9,253 nt of DNA from Candidatus Tenderia sp. (GTDB lineage Bacteria; Pseudomonadota; Gammaproteobacteria; Tenderiales; Tenderiaceae): assembly GCA_030148045.1 (NCBI GenBank), contig JASBUE010000107.1, positions 1 to 9,253 of the forward strand. Direction: 5' to 3'. The first letter of the stretch is position 1, and every line of letters starts with the position of its first letter. Under the pieces are notes generated by a model. It did no database searches, had not been told where the DNA came from, and worked only from the letters and a program-made list of their open reading frames with translations. This document shows positions 6,573 to 9,253 of this stretch, piece by piece. The position numbers and the translations under genes were made by a program.

Positions 6573-8510
6573 TCACCATAACCAATAACCCAACAGGAAC
6601 AAGGCCCCCGTGCTCACCATCAGGGCATAGCGGCTCAGCAGGCCGTTCTGACTGGCGCTGAGCAGCGTATGACCAAAGCGCAGCCCCGCCACCAAACCGT
6701 TGATGCCGCGTTCCAGGGTGCCGAGTTCCACACCCTTGCGGCAAATGATGGCAAGGGCCAGGAAGCCGCCGGCCAGCCCTCTCAAGCCACCCTCGATGAG
6801 CATCGCCTCAACGACACGCCCCAGCGTTTGTGCCAGGGCCTGGTAGGGTCTCACCAGGGTGGCACGGTAGAAGGCATCAAACCCCCAGCCGCTGCGCAGG
6901 AATGTCATCAGCGGCAACGGCTGGCCTGTCCGTTCCCGGCGAACGAGAACAAGTGCCAGCGCAATGCCCGCCAAGGGGAGCAGGGCGCCGACGATCTGGA
7001 GGCCATGGGCAACGGCCAGCGGGGGGAGGTTCGCCAGGCCGAGCTCAGCTTCCAGCCATGCGCTCCAGAGGTGGGGGCCTGGCCAGCCTTCCGGCAACTC
7101 GATAAAGCCGGCAACGAGACTGAGGACGGCCAGTATGAGCAGCGGAAACGCCATGTAACGGGGCAGTGAGGTGGTCGGGGTTCTGGGCCCTGCGCCGTGG
7201 AACACCAGCAGATGGGTGCGGAAGATATAGATCGCGGTCAGCAGGGCGCCAACCGCGGCAAAGGCCCACAACATCGGCCCCGCCGGCGCCGCCCAGGCAG
7301 CGGTGAGGATGGCGTCCTTGCTGTAAAAGCCGGCAGCGATCACTGGCACTGCGGCCAATGATGCGGCGCCGATGAGGAAGGTCCAGCGGGCCAGGGGCGG
7401 ATGGCCACCGCGTTCGCCCAGTCGGTGGACATCGTGTTCATCGCCGCCGGCGCGGATCACCGCCCCCGCGGACAAAAATAGCAAGGCCTTGAAGAAGGCA
7501 TGAGTGGTGAGGTGGAACAGCGCCAGGGCGTAGGCGCCGCTGCCCAGGGCCAGGAACATATAACCGATCTGGCTGATGGTGGAGTAGGCCAGCACCCGCT
7601 TGAGGTCGGATTGCGCCAGGGCGACGCTGGCGCCGTACACTATAGTCAGCGCACCGATGGCGGCCACCAGCCACAGCACCTGGGGCGCCAGCTCGAACAG
7701 GGGGTGGGTGCGGGCGATCAGATAGACCCCGGCGGTGACCATGGTGGCGGCGTGGATCAGGGCGGAGACCGGGCTCGGTCCGGCCATGGCGTCCGGCAGC
7801 CAGACCTGTAAGGGCAACTGCGCCGACTTGCCCACGGCACCGGCCAGGATCAGCAGGGCAGTCAGGGTGGCCAACGTCGAGCCCTGTTCACACTGCAGGG
7901 TGGCGCTGGTGAACAGGGCGGACAACGACAGTTCATGGAATTGGCTGAACAGCATGAAGATGCCGAGCGCCAGCGCCGTGTCGCCGACCCGGGTGACGGT
8001 AAAGGCCTTGCGTCCGGCGGCGGCCCGCAGCGGATCCCGATACCAGAAACCGATCAAGGCATAGGAGCACAGCCCGACCAGTTCCCAGCCCAGATAGAGG
8101 AGCAGCAGATTGTCGGCCAGCACCAGGATCAGCATGCCGGCCAGAAACAGGTTGAGAAAAAAATAGTAACGGCGCTGATCACTCTCCCCGGCCATGAAGG
8201 CCACCGAGTAGAGGTGGACCAACAGTCCCACGCCGCTGACCACGCTCACCATCACCAGGGCCAGGCGGTCGAGGCTGAAACCGATCGTCGGCCGCCAGTC
8301 GCCCACCGCCACCCAGGTATAGAGGGTTTGCTGCAAGGGTTGGCTGGCCGCGCCGGCCAGCCATGCCAGGAGCACGGCCAGAAAGGCTCCTGCCGCGGCG
8401 CAACTGGCCAGCAGCGCGACGTGTTGCCGCCGTATCCGGCCGCCCAGCAGCGCGATGATCAGCGCGCCCAGCAACGGTGACCCAGGAATCAGCCACAGCC
8501 ACTGGCTCAC
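6573..8510 (-). CDS. nuoL: NADH-quinone oxidoreductase subunit L
   Basis: The distal antiporter-like subunit of complex I, 645 residues, longer than NuoM and NuoN because of the C-terminal part. In known structures that part forms the long lateral helix along the membrane arm. Key residues are in place: E143 in GWELVGLCSY, K228 in GAVGKSAQLPLQVWLPDAM, H253, K304 in SDLKRVLAYSTISQIGYMF, H337 and K341 in THAFFKALLFL, and K398 in AGFYSKDAI. Most are offset by one from the E. coli numbering. Residues after about 560 contain the amphipathic segment, and the protein ends in a hydrophobic anchor (about 625-645). It starts at a GTG (8510) that overlaps the nuoK stop in GTGA, so the two are probably translationally coupled. 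Confidence 0.98.
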   Translation of the reverse strand: MSQWLWLIPGSPLLGALIIALLGGRIRRQHVALLASCAAAGAFLAVLLAWLAGAASQPLQQTLYTWVAVGDWRPTIGFSLDRLALVMVSVVSGVGLLVHLYSVAFMAGESDQRRYYFFLNLFLAGMLILVLADNLLLLYLGWELVGLCSYALIGFWYRDPLRAAAGRKAFTVTRVGDTALALGIFMLFSQFHELSLSALFTSATLQCEQGSTLATLTALLILAGAVGKSAQLPLQVWLPDAMAGPSPVSALIHAATMVTAGVYLIARTHPLFELAPQVLWLVAAIGALTIVYGASVALAQSDLKRVLAYSTISQIGYMFLALGSGAYALALFHLTTHAFFKALLFLSAGAVIRAGGDEHDVHRLGERGGHPPLARWTFLIGAASLAAVPVIAAGFYSKDAILTAAWAAPAGPMLWAFAAVGALLTAIYIFRTHLLVFHGAGPRTPTTSLPRYMAFPLLILAVLSLVAGFIELPEGWPGPHLWSAWLEAELGLANLPPLAVAHGLQIVGALLPLAGIALALVLVRRERTGQPLPLMTFLRSGWGFDAFYRATLVRPYQALAQTLGRVVEAMLIEGGLRGLAGGFLALAIICRKGVELGTLERGINGLVAGLRFGHTLLSASQNGLLSRYALMVSTGALFLLGYWLW

Positions 8511-8830
8511 GGTGCATCCTCCTCGGCAGCGTCCCTGAGCCGGGTGAGCTCATCCACCCGCACCGCCTTGAAGTGCTCATAGGCCAGCCACACCAGGATC
8601 AATGCCACCACCAGTTCGGCGGCGGTGACCGCCATCAGCAAGATGGTCAACACCTGACCGTCGGCATTGCCCCAGTGCCGGCCCGCTGCCACCGCCGTCA
8701 GGGCGACGCCGTTGAACATCACCTCCAGCCCCATCAATATGAACAGCAGTTCACGCCGCAGTAACACCAGCGCGAGTCCCAGCGTGAACAGCAGCGCAGC
8801 GATGACAAGGCTATGGCTGAGCGGGATCAC
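8507..8830 (-). CDS. nuoK: NADH-quinone oxidoreductase subunit K
   Basis: A small three-helix membrane subunit of complex I that links the quinone site region to the antiporter-like pumps. The product has 107 residues, a little longer than the usual 100 because of an acidic tail (DAAEEDAP). The two essential buried glutamates are visible: E36 in ILMGLEVMFN and E72 in TAAELVVAL. The start is the GTG at 8830, which overlaps the nuoJ stop in GTGA and yields the expected MIPLSHSLVIAALLF beginning. The longer frame reaching to 9016 is only nuoJ read out of frame. Confidence 0.97.
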   Translation of the reverse strand: MIPLSHSLVIAALLFTLGLALVLLRRELLFILMGLEVMFNGVALTAVAAGRHWGNADGQVLTILLMAVTAAELVVALILVWLAYEHFKAVRVDELTRLRDAAEEDAP

Positions 8831-9253
8831 GCTCGTCCCCTGCGACTGAGATAGAGGGCAGCCACCAGCGCCGCCAGCAACAGGATAGCGGCGGCCTCGA
8901 CCACCACCAGGTAGGGGCCGAACAAGGCGGCTCCCACCGCCTTGGGTCCGATGACCATTGCACTGCCTGTCCCTTCCGCTGGCGCCCTGCCGAGCAACAG
9001 AAAAATCTCCAGCCACAGCAGCAGCGCCAACAATGCCGGCCCCTGCCAGCCGGCCGGCAGGGGCAAGGGACGGCCGCGTGCGGGGCGCAGGTTCATCACC
9101 ATCATGAGGAACAGGAACAACACCATGATCGCGCCGGCGTAGACCATGACCTGGAGCACGGCCAGAAACTGAGCGTCGAGGATGACGAAGAGCCCTGCGA
9201 GTGCGAATAGGGTGACGACGAGCCAGAGAGCGCTGACCACGGGGTTCGGCCGC
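8827..9253 (-). CDS. nuoJ: NADH-quinone oxidoreductase subunit J, 5' end missing
   Basis: Membrane subunit J of complex I, cut off by the window edge. The conserved block FLAVLQVMVYAGAIMVLFLF is present; it corresponds to the third helix, whose bulge matters for coupling. A variable loop and two further helices follow, ending in LYLSRRGRA. The GTG at 9240 could be mistaken for a start, but the codons before it (R-P-N-P-V) continue the family pattern NPV-SALWLV. The real start therefore lies beyond 9253, roughly 25 to 30 residues upstream. The stop TGA overlaps the nuoK start. nuoA to nuoI presumably lie further out on the same strand. Confidence 0.96.
   Translation of the reverse strand, partial: RPNPVVSALWLVVTLFALAGLFVILDAQFLAVLQVMVYAGAIMVLFLFLMMVMNLRPARGRPLPLPAGWQGPALLALLLWLEIFLLLGRAPAEGTGSAMVIGPKAVGAALFGPYLVVVEAAAILLLAALVAALYLSRRGRA

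Noticed and set aside
8831..9016. N-terminal extension of nuoK
   Set aside because: This stretch is nuoJ in another frame. The GTG at 8830 gives the normal NuoK beginning and the usual 4-base overlap.

Overview
The window looks like chromosomal DNA of a GC-rich gammaproteobacterium, probably an aerobic or facultative, free-living one. The clues are a Pseudomonas-type phospholipid desaturase, a stand-alone PilZ protein and a proteobacterial nuo operon order. The genus cannot be fixed from the sequence alone.

Left part, plus strand (1-1948). A membrane fatty acid desaturase (168-1352) has all three histidine boxes and a C-terminal helical tail. A likely intrinsic terminator follows it (1442-1465). 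Next is a 91-residue PilZ c-di-GMP-binding protein (1640-1915). It converges on the next gene, and the minus-strand terminator of that gene (1917-1948) begins two bases after the pilZ stop.

Middle part, minus strand (2002-3610). This is the least understood stretch. Reading in the direction of transcription, it holds: a small four-cysteine DUF3330-type protein (3610-3368); a tiny signal-peptide gene fused in the DNA to half of a BON-like domain but broken by an apparent one-base deletion in a C run (3368-3181); and a 348-residue exported protein made of two copies of the same domain (3048-2002). The first two genes share the overlapping stop/start TGATG.

Right part, minus strand (3682-9253). 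This is the distal end of the operon for respiratory complex I (NADH:quinone oxidoreductase), in the order nuoJ (cut by the window edge), nuoK, nuoL, nuoM, nuoN. The genes are tightly packed: nuoJ/nuoK and nuoK/nuoL overlap by 4 bases at GTGA, nuoL/nuoM are 10 bases apart, and nuoM/nuoN overlap by 14 bases. Together they encode the membrane arm that pumps protons. The key lysines and glutamates of the three antiporter-like subunits and of NuoK are all present. A weak intrinsic terminator (3638-3664) follows nuoN.

Most of the window is ordinary core metabolism. I see no CRISPR array, RNA gene, intact mobile element or defence system. The candidates for a second look are the 2002-3610 cluster and the transposase-like tail of the desaturase.
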